From: JBHJHP01 sp042219825
Lineage (GTDB): Bacteria > Bacteroidota > Bacteroidia > Bacteroidales > UBA5342
Assembly (NCBI RefSeq): GCF_042219825.1
Contig: NZ_JBHJHQ010000006.1
Span: 186,001 to 250,000 of the forward strand
Reading direction: 5' to 3'
DNA length: 64,000 bases
A program made the position numbers and the translations under genes. The notes beneath the pieces are model-generated. The model ran no database searches, had not been told where the DNA came from, and worked only from the letters and a program-made list of their open reading frames with translations. Below are positions 50,677 through 60,041 of this stretch, piece after piece (position 1 is the first letter of the stretch; each line of letters begins with the position of its first letter).

Positions 50677-51867
50677 ATGGGTAAAGTATTAATTATTGGT
50701 GCAGGTGGAGTAGGAACTGTAGTGGCTCACAAGGTTGCTCAGAATCCTGAAGTATTTACGGAGGTAATGCTCGCTTCACGAACCGTTTCTAAATGTGATG
50801 CTATTAACGAGGCATGCGGTGGTACATTTAAAACTGCTCAGGTAGACGCTGATAATGTAGGCGAACTGGTAAACCTGATGAATAATTTTAAACCGGATCT
50901 GGTCATTAATGTGGCTTTGCCATACCAGGATCTTCCAATTATGGATGCATGTCTTGAAGCAGGTGTAAACTACCTCGATACAGCCAACTATGAACCCAAG
51001 GATGAAGCAAAATTTGAGTATTCATGGCAATGGGCTTATCAGGATAAATTTAAGGAGAAAGGCCTGACCGCAATTCTGGGCTGTGGCTTTGATCCGGGCG
51101 TAACCAGCATTTTTACGGCATATGCAGCTAAACATCATTTTGATTCCATTGAATATCTCGATATTGTGGATTGTAATGCAGGTGATCATGGTAAGGCATT
51201 TGCTACCAATTTCAATCCTGAGATTAATATCCGGGAGGTAACCCAGAAAGGTAAATACTGGAAAGACGGAAAGTGGGTATTGACAGAACCTCATGAGATC
51301 CACCAACCGGTAAACTATCCAAATATCGGACCTAAGGAATCTTACCTCATTTACCATGAAGAACTGGAGTCGTTGGTAAAAAATTTTCCTACCATTAAGC
51401 AGGCACGTTTCTGGATGACTTTCGGACAGGAATACCTGACACATTTACGTGTGATCCAGAATATTGGCATGGCCGGTATCGAGCCGATCAAATTTAAAGG
51501 TATAGATATTGTTCCTCTGGAGTTTTTAAAAGCGGTTCTTCCTGATCCGGGTGAACTGGGAGAAAACTATACCGGTGAAACATCAATTGGTTGCCGTATT
51601 AAAGGACTGAAAGACGGAAAAGAAAAAACATATTATGTGTATAACAACTGTAGTCACCAGGCAGCTTACGAGGAAACCGGTGCGCAGGGTGTAAGCTATA
51701 CAACAGGTGTGCCTGCGATGATTGGAGCCATGATGTTCCTACAGGGAAAATGGAAAAAGCCGGGCGTTTTCAATGTAGAAGAATTTGATCCCGATCCGTT
51801 TATGGATCAACTCAATAAGCAGGGACTGCCCTGGCATGAGTTGCACGATGTTGACTTAGAACTTTAA
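50677..51867 (+). CDS. Carboxynorspermidine synthase (saccharopine dehydrogenase family)
   Basis: 396 residues. It begins with the NAD(P)-binding GKVLIIGAGGVGTVVAHKVA motif and continues with the saccharopine-dehydrogenase-like pattern INVALPYQDLPIMDACLEAG, YLDTANYEPKDEAKFEYSWQ and GCGFDPGVTSIFTAY. This matches carboxynorspermidine dehydrogenase, which condenses aspartate semialdehyde with putrescine or diaminopropane to carboxy(nor)spermidine. The decarboxylase for the next step is encoded at 52077, which supports the assignment over a lysine-pathway enzyme. A TTAC/GTAA inverted repeat lies near 50625 upstream. Confidence 0.9.
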   Translation: MGKVLIIGAGGVGTVVAHKVAQNPEVFTEVMLASRTVSKCDAINEACGGTFKTAQVDADNVGELVNLMNNFKPDLVINVALPYQDLPIMDACLEAGVNYLDTANYEPKDEAKFEYSWQWAYQDKFKEKGLTAILGCGFDPGVTSIFTAYAAKHHFDSIEYLDIVDCNAGDHGKAFATNFNPEINIREVTQKGKYWKDGKWVLTEPHEIHQPVNYPNIGPKESYLIYHEELESLVKNFPTIKQARFWMTFGQEYLTHLRVIQNIGMAGIEPIKFKGIDIVPLEFLKAVLPDPGELGENYTGETSIGCRIKGLKDGKEKTYYVYNNCSHQAAYEETGAQGVSYTTGVPAMIGAMMFLQGKWKKPGVFNVEEFDPDPFMDQLNKQGLPWHELHDVDLEL

Positions 51868-51892
51868 TAATTCATTGATTAAAAAACGTTAT

Positions 51893-51933
51893 AAAAGAGT
51901 CCTTGTCCCGATTGTTGTCGGGACATCTCTTTT
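51893..51933. terminator. Strong hairpin after the carboxynorspermidine synthase gene
   Basis: AAAAGAG-tcctt-GTCCCGA, a 6-nt loop, TCGGGAC-at-CTCTTTT: two stacked perfect 7-bp stems with a small internal bulge, 26 bp after the stop. It should work as a terminator in both directions. Confidence 0.65.
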
Positions 51934-51970
51934 AAAAAATATAACTCGAAGTCAATTGAACATTTTACAT

Positions 51971-52022
51971 CCTCCTTTGCTCGAAAGGAGGTGTCCCGAG
52001 AAATCGGGACGGAGGATTTTTT
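51971..52022. repeat. Nested-hairpin repeat element, copy 2
   Basis: CCTCCTTTGCTCGAAAGGAGG, TG, an inner hairpin (TCCCGA/TCGGGA), then CGGAGGATTTTT. The first CCTCC can pair with the middle GGAGG or the last GGAGG. Same architecture as 42022-42072, and the inner stem resembles the hairpin at 51893. Confidence 0.65.
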
Positions 52023-52076
52023 AACCGGTAGAAATTGACTTAAAGTGCATCTAACCATTTTCTTGTATCATTTATT

Positions 52077-53216
52077 ATGACTGACTATTCTTCCATTCCT
52101 TCACCGTGTTTTGTACTTGAAGAAACCAGATTCAGGAAAAACCTGCAATTGATTGCGGACATTTCCAAAGCTGCAGATGTGGAATTTATCCTGGCATTCA
52201 AGGCTTTTTCTATGTGGAGCGCTTTTCCAATTGTCAGGGAATATGTAAAAGGAGCTACAGCCAGTTCCGTGTTTGAAGCGCAGCTCTGCTTTGAGGAGAT
52301 GAAATCGTTGGCACACACCTACTCTCCGGTTTATTCAGAAAAGGATATTGATAAAATCCTGGAATACAGCAGTCACATCACATTTAATTCTGTGGAACAG
52401 GTTAAACGTTTTATGCCAAAGATTAACTCTGCTGATCACAAAATATCCTGTGGGCTGCGTGTAAACCCAGAATACTCTGAGGTGGAAACAGCGCTTTATA
52501 ATCCCTGTTCTCCTGGTTCCCGACTTGGTGTTACAGCAGATCAGTTAAAGGATGGTTTACCTGATGGAATTGAAGGTCTTCATTTTCATGCGCTTTGTGA
52601 ATCCAATTCATTTGATCTTAAAAACACGTTGAATGCGTTGGAGATGAGATTCGGTCATTTGTTTGGCCGGATCAAATGGATCAATATGGGTGGAGGACAT
52701 CTGGTGTCTCATAAGGATTATGATACCAATCACCTGATAGAAACCCTGAAGGATTTTAAAGCCCGTACAGGTTTGAAAGTTATTATGGAACCGGGTAGTG
52801 CTTTTGCCTGGGAAACCGGTTTTTTGAAAACCACAGTTGAGGATATCGTTCAAAATAAAGGTATAAAAACCGCCATAATTGATGCCTCTTTTACCTGCCA
52901 TATGCCGGATTGCCTGGAAATGCCCTACAAACCCAAAATTCGCGGTGCGTATCATGAACCGGTAAAAGGCAAACCAACCTACAGAATAGGAGGAAACAGC
53001 TGCCTTGCCGGCGATTTCATGGGCGACTGGTCATTTGATAAACCATTAATGATAGGGGATACCCTGATTTTTGAAGATATGATTCATTACACCATGGTAA
53101 AAACAACCATGTTTAACGGTGTACCACATCCATCCATTGGCATTATTCACAATGACGAAAACTTTGAACTGATCCGGACTTTCAACTACCAGGATTTTAA
53201 ATCACGATTATCATAG
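52077..53216 (+). CDS. nspC: Carboxynorspermidine decarboxylase
   Basis: 379 residues, a fold type III PLP decarboxylase related to diaminopimelate decarboxylase. Seen: IPSPCFVLEETRFRKNL at the start, the PLP lysine in FILAFKAFSMW, GLHFHALCESNSFDL, the glycine-rich phosphate-binding NMGGGHLVSHKDYD, EPGSAFAWETG, and CLAGDFMGDW with the conserved Cys. It decarboxylates carboxyspermidine or carboxynorspermidine to the triamine and is the second step after the synthase at 50677. Between the two genes lie two hairpin elements, so they may have partly separate expression. The pathway yields spermidine in most Bacteroidota; norspermidine is the alternative. Confidence 0.93.
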   Translation: MTDYSSIPSPCFVLEETRFRKNLQLIADISKAADVEFILAFKAFSMWSAFPIVREYVKGATASSVFEAQLCFEEMKSLAHTYSPVYSEKDIDKILEYSSHITFNSVEQVKRFMPKINSADHKISCGLRVNPEYSEVETALYNPCSPGSRLGVTADQLKDGLPDGIEGLHFHALCESNSFDLKNTLNALEMRFGHLFGRIKWINMGGGHLVSHKDYDTNHLIETLKDFKARTGLKVIMEPGSAFAWETGFLKTTVEDIVQNKGIKTAIIDASFTCHMPDCLEMPYKPKIRGAYHEPVKGKPTYRIGGNSCLAGDFMGDWSFDKPLMIGDTLIFEDMIHYTMVKTTMFNGVPHPSIGIIHNDENFELIRTFNYQDFKSRLS

Positions 53217-53622
53217 TTCTGTCTCGCGCTGGCAATACTTGGCATATGTTTACCGTCATTCGTTTGTAACGAGTGGTCGGTTAACTTATATTTTTAGAAG
53301 GCTGGTTATTTGACCCACCCCAGCTTTTTAGAAACTTGCAGGTTTCGCATTAGCTGCCCTCCCTAAATCAGATCTTCAATCGGTTCCATGGAGGGCGATC
53401 GGAAAAGTGATTTTCGTTGGGATGCACTTGAATCATATTTGCTGGTCTATTCAGTCCCTCTTTGTCATGTAGTGAAGCGAAATGAGAGAGAGGGTTATCT
53501 AAAATTTGATGGTGAAATACTATAGACTGGGGTGAGTCACAAATATATGCTGATGAGCCTTGTTTAAAACAAGGCGTATAATATGTTCTTACTTTTTTGA
53601 TAGCTGTATTTTACGGGCTTTA
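53217..53622. other. Gene-free gap with MITE-like terminal repeats
   Basis: 406 bp. Imperfect inverted repeats TGACCCACCCCAGC (53311-53324) and ACTGGGGTGAGTCA (53526-53539), matching at 12 of 14 positions, bound a 229-bp segment. Inside it are two further inverted repeats: GCCCTCC / GGAGGGC (about 53357 and 53390) and CCCTCT / AGAGGG (about 53456 and 53488). No open frame of note. It looks like a decayed or non-autonomous element; no transposase is present. Confidence 0.5.
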
Positions 53623-54477
53623 TTAAATATTGTCCTTACGTTTTTTTCTGTCTTTTCGGAGTCTCCTCCAGCCCAGAAACAAAACCGTAGTAACAATCCA
53701 GAATGGCCATATTTTAAACATAAAAAGAATCAAGTCTACAAATCCATACCATCCTTTTACCAGAGACTGTTTTAAACTTTCGGTGAATTGTGCTCTTTTA
53801 GCTGGTTCATATTTATACTCTGTTTCCTCGGCAATCATTAAATCAAGTGTACTGTATTCCACCTGATCTCCAAGATACTTTAAGCGGCCGGTTGTACTGT
53901 CAATTTCTTCTTCTATTACCCTTATCTTATCTTCAATATCCAGTATCTCTTTTACATTTTGTGCCTTTTTGAGAAGATCTTTATACCGATTCAGGTAAGC
54001 CTTTTTGTTTAAAATTCTTGCTTCAAGGTCAATGAAATCATCAGTAACATCGCGGGCATTTATTTCTTTATAAAGTACTTTGTTTTTACCCGTTTCAACT
54101 TTTGAAATAAAATGCTCAAAATTATCACAGGGAATCCTGATTTCAAGCTTGTAAGATAAATCCCATTCCTGGTTATTAAATTCTTCTGTGGCATAATATC
54201 CTTTAAATTCTTTTGTCAGACTATCAATTCGTAATTTGGATTTTTCCAGATTGGTAACCTTTATACCCAGATTACCGTCTTTAATTATTTTTTGTTTAAT
54301 AACCGCTGTAGTTTTTAATTTGGGCATGGGAGGTGGAGGAGGGCTGACAAGTTCTTGTCTGGTTACAGGAATCATTCTTTCTGCAAGTGCAGGTTCAATT
54401 GCCTCATCAACGCTGATAATTTTATGACAAGAGCTAAAAAAGAACAAAAGGCAAACTAATGGGATAAGAGTTTTCAT
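53623..54477 (-). CDS. DUF4349 lipoprotein
   Basis: 284 residues. Lipoprotein signal LLFFFSSC (Cys17), a proline-rich linker (SPPPPPMP), the DUF4349 domain with DGNLGIKVTNLEKSK, GYYATEEFNNQ and LEIRIPCDNFEHFI, a coiled coil (about 150-205: RDLLK, then EILDIEDKIRVIEEEIDSTT) and one C-terminal membrane helix (FWIVTTVLFLGW) followed by a basic tail. DUF4349 proteins are membrane-anchored at the C-terminus and lipid-anchored or exported at the N-terminus; function unknown. It is downstream of the RDD gene on the same strand (about 165 bp gap with a hairpin). Confidence 0.87.
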   Translation of the reverse strand: MKTLIPLVCLLFFFSSCHKIISVDEAIEPALAERMIPVTRQELVSPPPPPMPKLKTTAVIKQKIIKDGNLGIKVTNLEKSKLRIDSLTKEFKGYYATEEFNNQEWDLSYKLEIRIPCDNFEHFISKVETGKNKVLYKEINARDVTDDFIDLEARILNKKAYLNRYKDLLKKAQNVKEILDIEDKIRVIEEEIDSTTGRLKYLGDQVEYSTLDLMIAEETEYKYEPAKRAQFTESLKQSLVKGWYGFVDLILFMFKIWPFWIVTTVLFLGWRRLRKDRKKRKDNI

Positions 54478-54514
54478 AGCTTATTCAGATTTTATCAGTT
54501 TATATAAATAACTT

Positions 54515-54549
54515 AAATGCCTCAGTAAATATTGTTTTATAAGGCATTT
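54515..54549. terminator. Hairpin between the RDD and DUF4349 genes
   Basis: AAATGCCT (54515-54522) / AGGCATTT (54542-54549), an 8-bp perfect stem with a 19-nt loop. T-rich sequence follows on the plus side; on the minus strand, where the genes lie, the T-run is weak. Confidence 0.4.
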
Positions 54550-54643
54550 TTGCTATTTGTTTGTAGTGGATTATTCAAGCCTCGCTTAATCGCTTCAAAT
54601 GATCAATTAATGCCCCCTCGTTGAATGCAGGGAAGAAAATTAT

Positions 54644-55291
54644 TCACTCAATATTATTGTTTGCAAATATTTCCTGTTTTTTCATGTTATATCTTTTAAC
54701 ATCTACTACAAGTGTTTTTGATAGCGTATCATGCCATCCTGTTTCATCTGATCCTAAAAACGAAAATGCTTCAAACGGGATAAGACGGCATAGTGTTCGT
54801 TTTAAAATAACCCCAAATGAAGGTGTCTCGCCTTTATAGTTGACAACTTTTGTTTTAGTTATAAACTTTCCCAATGTTCTGCCTGTAGTGGCCTCCAAAA
54901 ATGTATAATACATTACTACTGCTATAATACCGAGTAAATAGAACAGTAGATTGAATCCCGTTTCGGACTGAAGATCAGCGTATGGCGAAAACAATCCAAA
55001 GATAATTCCCAAAAAAATTCCCAAAATCATACTGAAGCCATAAATAAATAGTGTGTCCAACATATAATTAGCAAATCGTATTCCATTGTTAGCTTTCATC
55101 ATTTCCATATCCGGATCAATACCATTTATGGTTGGTTGAACGATTGCCTGATTTTCCTCGGGATCAAATGAAGCGCACGATAAATCAAAATCTGCTTTTT
55201 TGCCGGTTAAACCACAGATGATTCCTTGTTTTGGATCAAATTTCTGATTTTTACAGATCTTGCAAAACATTAAGTGTTCTTTTCTGGTCAT
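54644..55291 (-). CDS. RDD-family membrane protein with N-terminal cysteine motif
   Basis: 215 residues. The N-terminal 40 residues have a zinc-ribbon-like pattern (FCKICKNQKF, then GIICGLTG and DLSCASF). The RDD domain follows (about 70-205): NGIRFANYMLDTLFIYGFSM, a second helix ending with YTFLEATTGRTLGKFITKTK and a late RTLCRLIPFEAFSFLG, with the conserved Arg and the Asp of this fold. RDD proteins are small membrane proteins, some acting in sodium or osmolyte transport. The N-terminal extension is common in Bacteroidota. Another start seven codons later (55270) is possible. Confidence 0.82.
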   Translation of the reverse strand: MTRKEHLMFCKICKNQKFDPKQGIICGLTGKKADFDLSCASFDPEENQAIVQPTINGIDPDMEMMKANNGIRFANYMLDTLFIYGFSMILGIFLGIIFGLFSPYADLQSETGFNLLFYLLGIIAVVMYYTFLEATTGRTLGKFITKTKVVNYKGETPSFGVILKRTLCRLIPFEAFSFLGSDETGWHDTLSKTLVVDVKRYNMKKQEIFANNNIE

Positions 55292-55413
55292 GGCTAATTA
55301 TGTTAGGTTAATAGTCAGTTAGGCTCTTACACATATATTTTTTCTGGTAATTGAATATCAATTATTGTTTCAAAAAATATAACTTCCTTACTGTTCATTT
55401 CACTTTTAAAAAA

Positions 55414-56907
55414 TTACAGAATTAAGATTTTTTGAGTCATATCTGATTCTTGTGTAAATACTTTTACAATATATACTCCATATAATTTATTTGAAAGAGT
55501 AACTGATTCAAAAGGTGAAATACTGGTTTTAAAGATTTCTTTGCCATTTAGATTGTATAATGCTAACGTTGCGGATTTCTTAAGATTTTTCACACTTATT
55601 TTATTGTTTTCTAGATTGACTGACATTGCAGCATTGGAGACTATTGAATTTAATGCTATAACTTCAAATTCCTTAATGCTATAAAAGTCTTTCCATACGT
55701 CGGCAGATCGATATAATCCTGCACTCCCGGGAGGAACTAGCAAGATACATGCTGTATCGATATTACCAATTTCTCCTACTGAACCGAAAATAAGATCATC
55801 TGGATTTAATAATATTGGAACTGGATTATACACATAAATAGTGTCAAGACTTCTACATCCTAAAAAGGCCCTATATTCAATCTCTGTAACTGATTCAGGA
55901 ATATTAATACTAGTTAATCTTAAACAATTATGAACTGCCAAACTTCCAATTGTTGTCACGCTTTGAGGTATTCTTATTGGTCCTGTTTTTGATTCAGGGC
56001 ATTTTATAATTGTTGTTTTCTCTTTATCATACAATACACCATCTAAACTAGAATAATAATTATTATCAATACTAACATGAATTGGAGCATTAAATGTAGA
56101 AAAAGCAAGGTAACTGATTGAACTTACATTGCTTGGGATGTATATACTATCAAGACCAAAACATTTTGAAAATGAAAAATTTTTAATATCAGTTACAGAG
56201 GAGGGTATTGTAATATTTGTTAGAAAAGCACATTGATAAAAGGCAGATTCCTCAATTATTTTTACTGATGATGGGATGTCGAAATTTCCTGATTTTGAAT
56301 CTGGGCACTTTAATAAAATTGTTTTATCCTTATTATAGAGTACACCATCATTACTCGAATAATTTAAATTGTTGGGGTCAACATTAACTGCAGTCAGAGA
56401 ATAGCAACTATAAAATGCACCCAATCCAATTGAAGATACCGATATGGGTATTTCAATTTTTTCAAGAAAATCACAGTATATGAATGCAAATTCGCCAATT
56501 TTGAGAACAGAATTTGGAATGTTTATATTAGTTAATCCCCGACACGACATAAATGCTCTATCAGATATAGAAGTTAAAGAATCCGGTAATATAATACTAC
56601 TTAAACCTGAACATCCGTAAAACGCTTTTACTCCAATTGATTTTAATGTTTCTGGTAGTGAGATTGACTGCATACTTCCATTCTTTAAGAATGCACTATC
56701 CCCTATGGCTGTCACAGTGTATTTTTTATTTTCAAAATATACAGAAGACGGGATGTTAACGTACATACCGCTACTCCCTTTTGTTACAGTAACAGTAGAA
56801 TCATTTTTGGTAACATAATTAATATTATTTAAAGTAAAAGTAGTCTGTCCTTGCGTTAATGTATTATATAAAAGGAAGATTCCGAGGAAAATGAATATTT
56901 TTTTCAT
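55414..56907 (-). CDS. BspA-type leucine-rich repeat protein with T9SS sorting domain
   Basis: 497 residues. A signal peptide (cut after LTQGQ) precedes about ten LRR_5 repeats of the Treponema/BspA type, such as IGDSAFLKNGSMQSISLPET, VKAFYGCSGLSSIILPDSLT, IGEFAFIYCDFLEKIEIP and IEYRAFLGCRSLDTIYV. Two blocks with SSNDGVLYNKDKTILLKCP and SSLDGVLYDKEKTTIIKCP interrupt the array at equal distance, so part of it arose by duplication of a longer unit. The last 75 residues are a type A sorting domain (ATLALYNLNGKEIFK, LYGVYIVKVF). It is a surface or secreted protein; BspA-type arrays often bind host or environmental proteins. Start at 56907, not 56940. Confidence 0.88.
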   Translation of the reverse strand: MKKIFIFLGIFLLYNTLTQGQTTFTLNNINYVTKNDSTVTVTKGSSGMYVNIPSSVYFENKKYTVTAIGDSAFLKNGSMQSISLPETLKSIGVKAFYGCSGLSSIILPDSLTSISDRAFMSCRGLTNINIPNSVLKIGEFAFIYCDFLEKIEIPISVSSIGLGAFYSCYSLTAVNVDPNNLNYSSNDGVLYNKDKTILLKCPDSKSGNFDIPSSVKIIEESAFYQCAFLTNITIPSSVTDIKNFSFSKCFGLDSIYIPSNVSSISYLAFSTFNAPIHVSIDNNYYSSLDGVLYDKEKTTIIKCPESKTGPIRIPQSVTTIGSLAVHNCLRLTSINIPESVTEIEYRAFLGCRSLDTIYVYNPVPILLNPDDLIFGSVGEIGNIDTACILLVPPGSAGLYRSADVWKDFYSIKEFEVIALNSIVSNAAMSVNLENNKISVKNLKKSATLALYNLNGKEIFKTSISPFESVTLSNKLYGVYIVKVFTQESDMTQKILIL

Positions 56908-57196
56908 AGTTTTCGATTTTTGAAATGTATTTATAGGCATTTTAAAGGTTTATTTCTAAAATATAAATATAGACAATTTGTTAATTATATACAATGTAAA
57001 TAATATATGTATTTAAGCATATATCATAAAAGGTGACATAACCATTTTATGCGATTAGCTTTAAATGGAGAAGGGCAGATGTATTTATCTAAGATAATGA
57101 CTGGCTTTTCTGATTTTATAAATTATCAACCATTTATCTCAAATGGAAAAAAGGGTCATAACCTTTCTTGATACTTAACGTAACAATATTTTTAAT

Positions 57197-58015
57197 TTAC
57201 GCAGAATGATTTTTCGATGAACGTTTTGAAAAAACTTCATCCGATTTCAGATTATTATATTCATCAAATACAAAGCGTTTTGAAAACATAATGCTTAAAA
57301 ACAGGTTGATGGAGCAGCCGGTAAAAATAGCCAGCATAATCATGATCTGGTATTTTATCGCTACCGCAGGCGAACTTCCGCCAAGAATCTGACCTGTCAT
57401 CATACCGGGTAAAGATATAAGCCCAATTACGGACATGGTAGCAACCAATGGATTCAACGCCTGTTTTACGGCTTCTGCAACAAAAGGACGTAATGATAAT
57501 TGTATGCTTCCTGTATTAGTGAGTAAAAACTGGTATAAACCTGCTTTTTCGGAAAGTTCTTTGAAATATGTCCTTAAACCGACAATGTTGTGGCGTAAAG
57601 CGTTCCCAATCACCATGCCGGTTATAGGAATAAAATACTGGGCATCAAACACGTAATCCAGTTTAATTACAAAACCCAAAAAAAACGTATCGATGATTAA
57701 CAATGATGTCAAGGCTGAAATGAATAAGGGAACAACAAATCGCTTCCAGTTCAGGGATGCTCTTTTAATGGTCGTGAAAACGCCAACAAATATCATGATA
57801 AAGACCCACAATGAATTTAACCAGGCGCTGTTTTTATCGAAAACCCATTCCAGGTAAACAGCCACCAGTGAAAGTTGTATAACCATTCGTAAGGCTGCAA
57901 TTAGGGTGCTTTTTACCAGTTTAATCCGGTAATAGAGCAGAAATGCAATGGGGAGAATCAGGATCAGAAATCCAGCCATTAAACGAAATATATTAATGTC
58001 CATCGCTGATTTCAT
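57197..58015 (-). CDS. fetB: FetB-type ABC transporter permease (UPF0014)
   Basis: 272 residues with about seven membrane helices. The family motifs are LRMVIQLSLVAVYLEWVF, FIPITGMVIGNALR and QALNPLVATMSVIGLISLPG followed by MMTGQILGG, which is the most conserved part of UPF0014/FetB. FetAB of E. coli is a putative iron exporter that raises resistance to peroxide; YbbLM is the older name. The gene overlaps the end of the ATPase gene by 4 bp (ATGA), so both are translated together. Confidence 0.9.
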   Translation of the reverse strand: MKSAMDINIFRLMAGFLILILPIAFLLYYRIKLVKSTLIAALRMVIQLSLVAVYLEWVFDKNSAWLNSLWVFIMIFVGVFTTIKRASLNWKRFVVPLFISALTSLLIIDTFFLGFVIKLDYVFDAQYFIPITGMVIGNALRHNIVGLRTYFKELSEKAGLYQFLLTNTGSIQLSLRPFVAEAVKQALNPLVATMSVIGLISLPGMMTGQILGGSSPAVAIKYQIMIMLAIFTGCSINLFLSIMFSKRFVFDEYNNLKSDEVFSKRSSKNHSA

Positions 58016-58605
58016 AACTCAAATGTTTTATCTGCGGATTTGATCCATAAAGGATGGTGAGAGGCTGATACTACTGTTGTGTTTTTAAGTTTGTTTATGG
58101 TATCAATCAACTGTTGAATGGAAGTTTCATCCAATGCCGCTGTAGGTTCATCCATCAGTATGATTGGTTTATCCAAAGCAAGACAAACGGCAATCACCAC
58201 GCGTTGCTTTTGTCCAATGCTTATTTTGTTGAAATCTTTATCCAGCATTTCAGGCTCAAGGCCAAGCTGATCCATAAAATCTAAAATACTGGTGCGCCGT
58301 TCCTCTTTCCCCATCATTTTAACAAGCTCAAAGCCATTCTGAACCGGCATATTTACGTTTTGGGGGATCCAGGTTATCAGATTACGTATCGTTTTAATAT
58401 TGGATGCTTCCAGAGAGATATCGTTAATATTGGTTTTCCCTGAATCGGGAATAACATATCCCTGTAAAAGTTTCAACAATGTTGACTTCCCTTTGCCCGA
58501 TACGCCACTAAAACACAGATGCTCCCCGTTCCCAACCTTAAAGGACAGATCTTTTAAGACTGGTTTCCCATCAAACTGCACATTTATGTTTTGGCATTCA
58601 ATCAT
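58012..58605 (-). CDS. fetA: FetA-type ABC transporter ATPase
   Basis: 197 residues, a compact ABC protein. Walker A is GVSGKGKSTLLKLL (with Lys in place of the usual Ser/Cys before GKS), the Q-loop region is WIPQNVNMPVQNGFE, the signature is the variant KISIGQKQRVVIAVCLA and Walker B is IILMDEPTAALDE, followed by SHHPLW. It powers the FetB permease. The start is the ATG at 58605; an in-frame TTG at 58617 is less likely. It is the first gene of the two-gene operon. Confidence 0.88.
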   Translation of the reverse strand: MIECQNINVQFDGKPVLKDLSFKVGNGEHLCFSGVSGKGKSTLLKLLQGYVIPDSGKTNINDISLEASNIKTIRNLITWIPQNVNMPVQNGFELVKMMGKEERRTSILDFMDQLGLEPEMLDKDFNKISIGQKQRVVIAVCLALDKPIILMDEPTAALDETSIQQLIDTINKLKNTTVVSASHHPLWIKSADKTFEL

Positions 58606-58696
58606 ATATTGACGCAAATGAATGATTTAAACTAAAGATAGTAATTTATTTAAAACTATGTCAGTTTGAGGTTGATCTTCAAATAACTATATTAAG

Positions 58697-59974
58697 TTAA
58701 ATTTTAAAACCGTAACCAAACAAAACCTGTAATGAATTTACTCTTTGATAATCAAGAAAATATCCTCTTTTGGATGATGGAACTCTATACTCGTATTGGC
58801 CTTTAATAAATAGGTAATTCGAATTTCCGGTAAAAAATCTTAATCCAATACCTCCTAAAAAACCGATATGGTATTTTTTAAACTCAGGTGTAGCATAATA
58901 TTCAGTATATATAGGATGATAATACATATCATGAGTAATGGATGTGTATGATACAGAATATGATGATTTTATTATGAATACATTATTAATTCCCAGGAAA
59001 ACAAAGGGTTGGATTATTTTTTTTAAAGGAAATTGGTAATCAATAAGAAAGGGCAGATTTATATACGAATATTTTGTTTTAACATTCGCCGGATAGTCAT
59101 ATCTTGGAGCAATGGATCTAATAATATCCCCGGATGTGAAATAAAAAGATTCCCGGATAGAATTGATATATGTATGGTTGATATTGAGGCATGAATACGA
59201 GAGGCTAGTATTAAAATTTATCAAATGAAATGAGTTGCTAGGTATTATTCTCATATTAAAACCCAAAACTGGAGAAGCATCATCACCATAATCTTTGGAT
59301 GTTCTGAACATAAGTCTGGAGAGGTTGATACCAACAATTGGTTCAATATAAATATTGGGTTTAGTATTTTTAGTATAGTCGATGCATGCATAATCTGTAC
59401 ATACCCGGTTGTGATAATCCTTTGTGAACCTGATTAATGATTTGTTGGAATAAGGAACCAGAGTAGATTTTTTAAGAGATGTAGGATCATCCTGAAAGAG
59501 AAATGAAAGTACCCCTTTATATTTTTGGGAGGGTTTAATTTCTAACCTTCCATTTGGATATGATTCAACCTCATCATTTGACAGCAGATACATTTTACCT
59601 TCCTTTTCCACATAATAATAATTGTTACCATCAGCTTTAATAAAGTAGAGGTCCACAATTCCATCAACCAAATATTCTAAAAATACCTTTTGGGTTACTT
59701 CATTTAATGTTATCTCTTTAGATATAAAATGCTTCTGGTTTGCAATTACATAGACAGAAATATCTGAAGGATATATTTCCTGTGATTTTTTTGAATTTGT
59801 GTTTCTGAAAATACATTTCTGACTGTTCTGAATACTGGTGCCTAGGTTAATTGTTCCGTAAACAGTATCATTTTCTAGGGTTATAATATATCCAGGGTAA
59901 AAATCTTTTTGTGCGTTTGAAATAAAAACAGATAATAGGCAGAATGCTGAAATGAGTAACCAAAGTCTTTTCAT
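58697..59974 (-). CDS. PorT-like outer-membrane barrel protein, paralogue B
   Basis: 425 residues with a signal peptide (cut after FISNAQ). The N-terminal domain (about 22-140) repeats the pattern of the proteins at 12734 and 61274: YIITLENDTVYGTINL, SDISVYVIANQKHFISKEI, TQKVFLEYLVDGIVDLYF and YYYVEKEGKMYLL. A linker with LIRFTKDYHNRVC follows, then a barrel of about 200 residues that ends VLFGYGFKI. It lies 67 bp downstream of the Kelch lipoprotein gene on the same strand, so the three genes 62404-58697 are likely one transcription unit. Function unknown; an assembly or scaffold role at the outer membrane is speculation. Confidence 0.72.
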   Translation of the reverse strand: MKRLWLLISAFCLLSVFISNAQKDFYPGYIITLENDTVYGTINLGTSIQNSQKCIFRNTNSKKSQEIYPSDISVYVIANQKHFISKEITLNEVTQKVFLEYLVDGIVDLYFIKADGNNYYYVEKEGKMYLLSNDEVESYPNGRLEIKPSQKYKGVLSFLFQDDPTSLKKSTLVPYSNKSLIRFTKDYHNRVCTDYACIDYTKNTKPNIYIEPIVGINLSRLMFRTSKDYGDDASPVLGFNMRIIPSNSFHLINFNTSLSYSCLNINHTYINSIRESFYFTSGDIIRSIAPRYDYPANVKTKYSYINLPFLIDYQFPLKKIIQPFVFLGINNVFIIKSSYSVSYTSITHDMYYHPIYTEYYATPEFKKYHIGFLGGIGLRFFTGNSNYLFIKGQYEYRVPSSKRGYFLDYQRVNSLQVLFGYGFKI

Positions 59975-60041
59975 GAACTGATAATATTAGTAGTTTAAAA
60001 ATAATACAAGATAAATATCTTTGTATTTAAATTACTTATGT

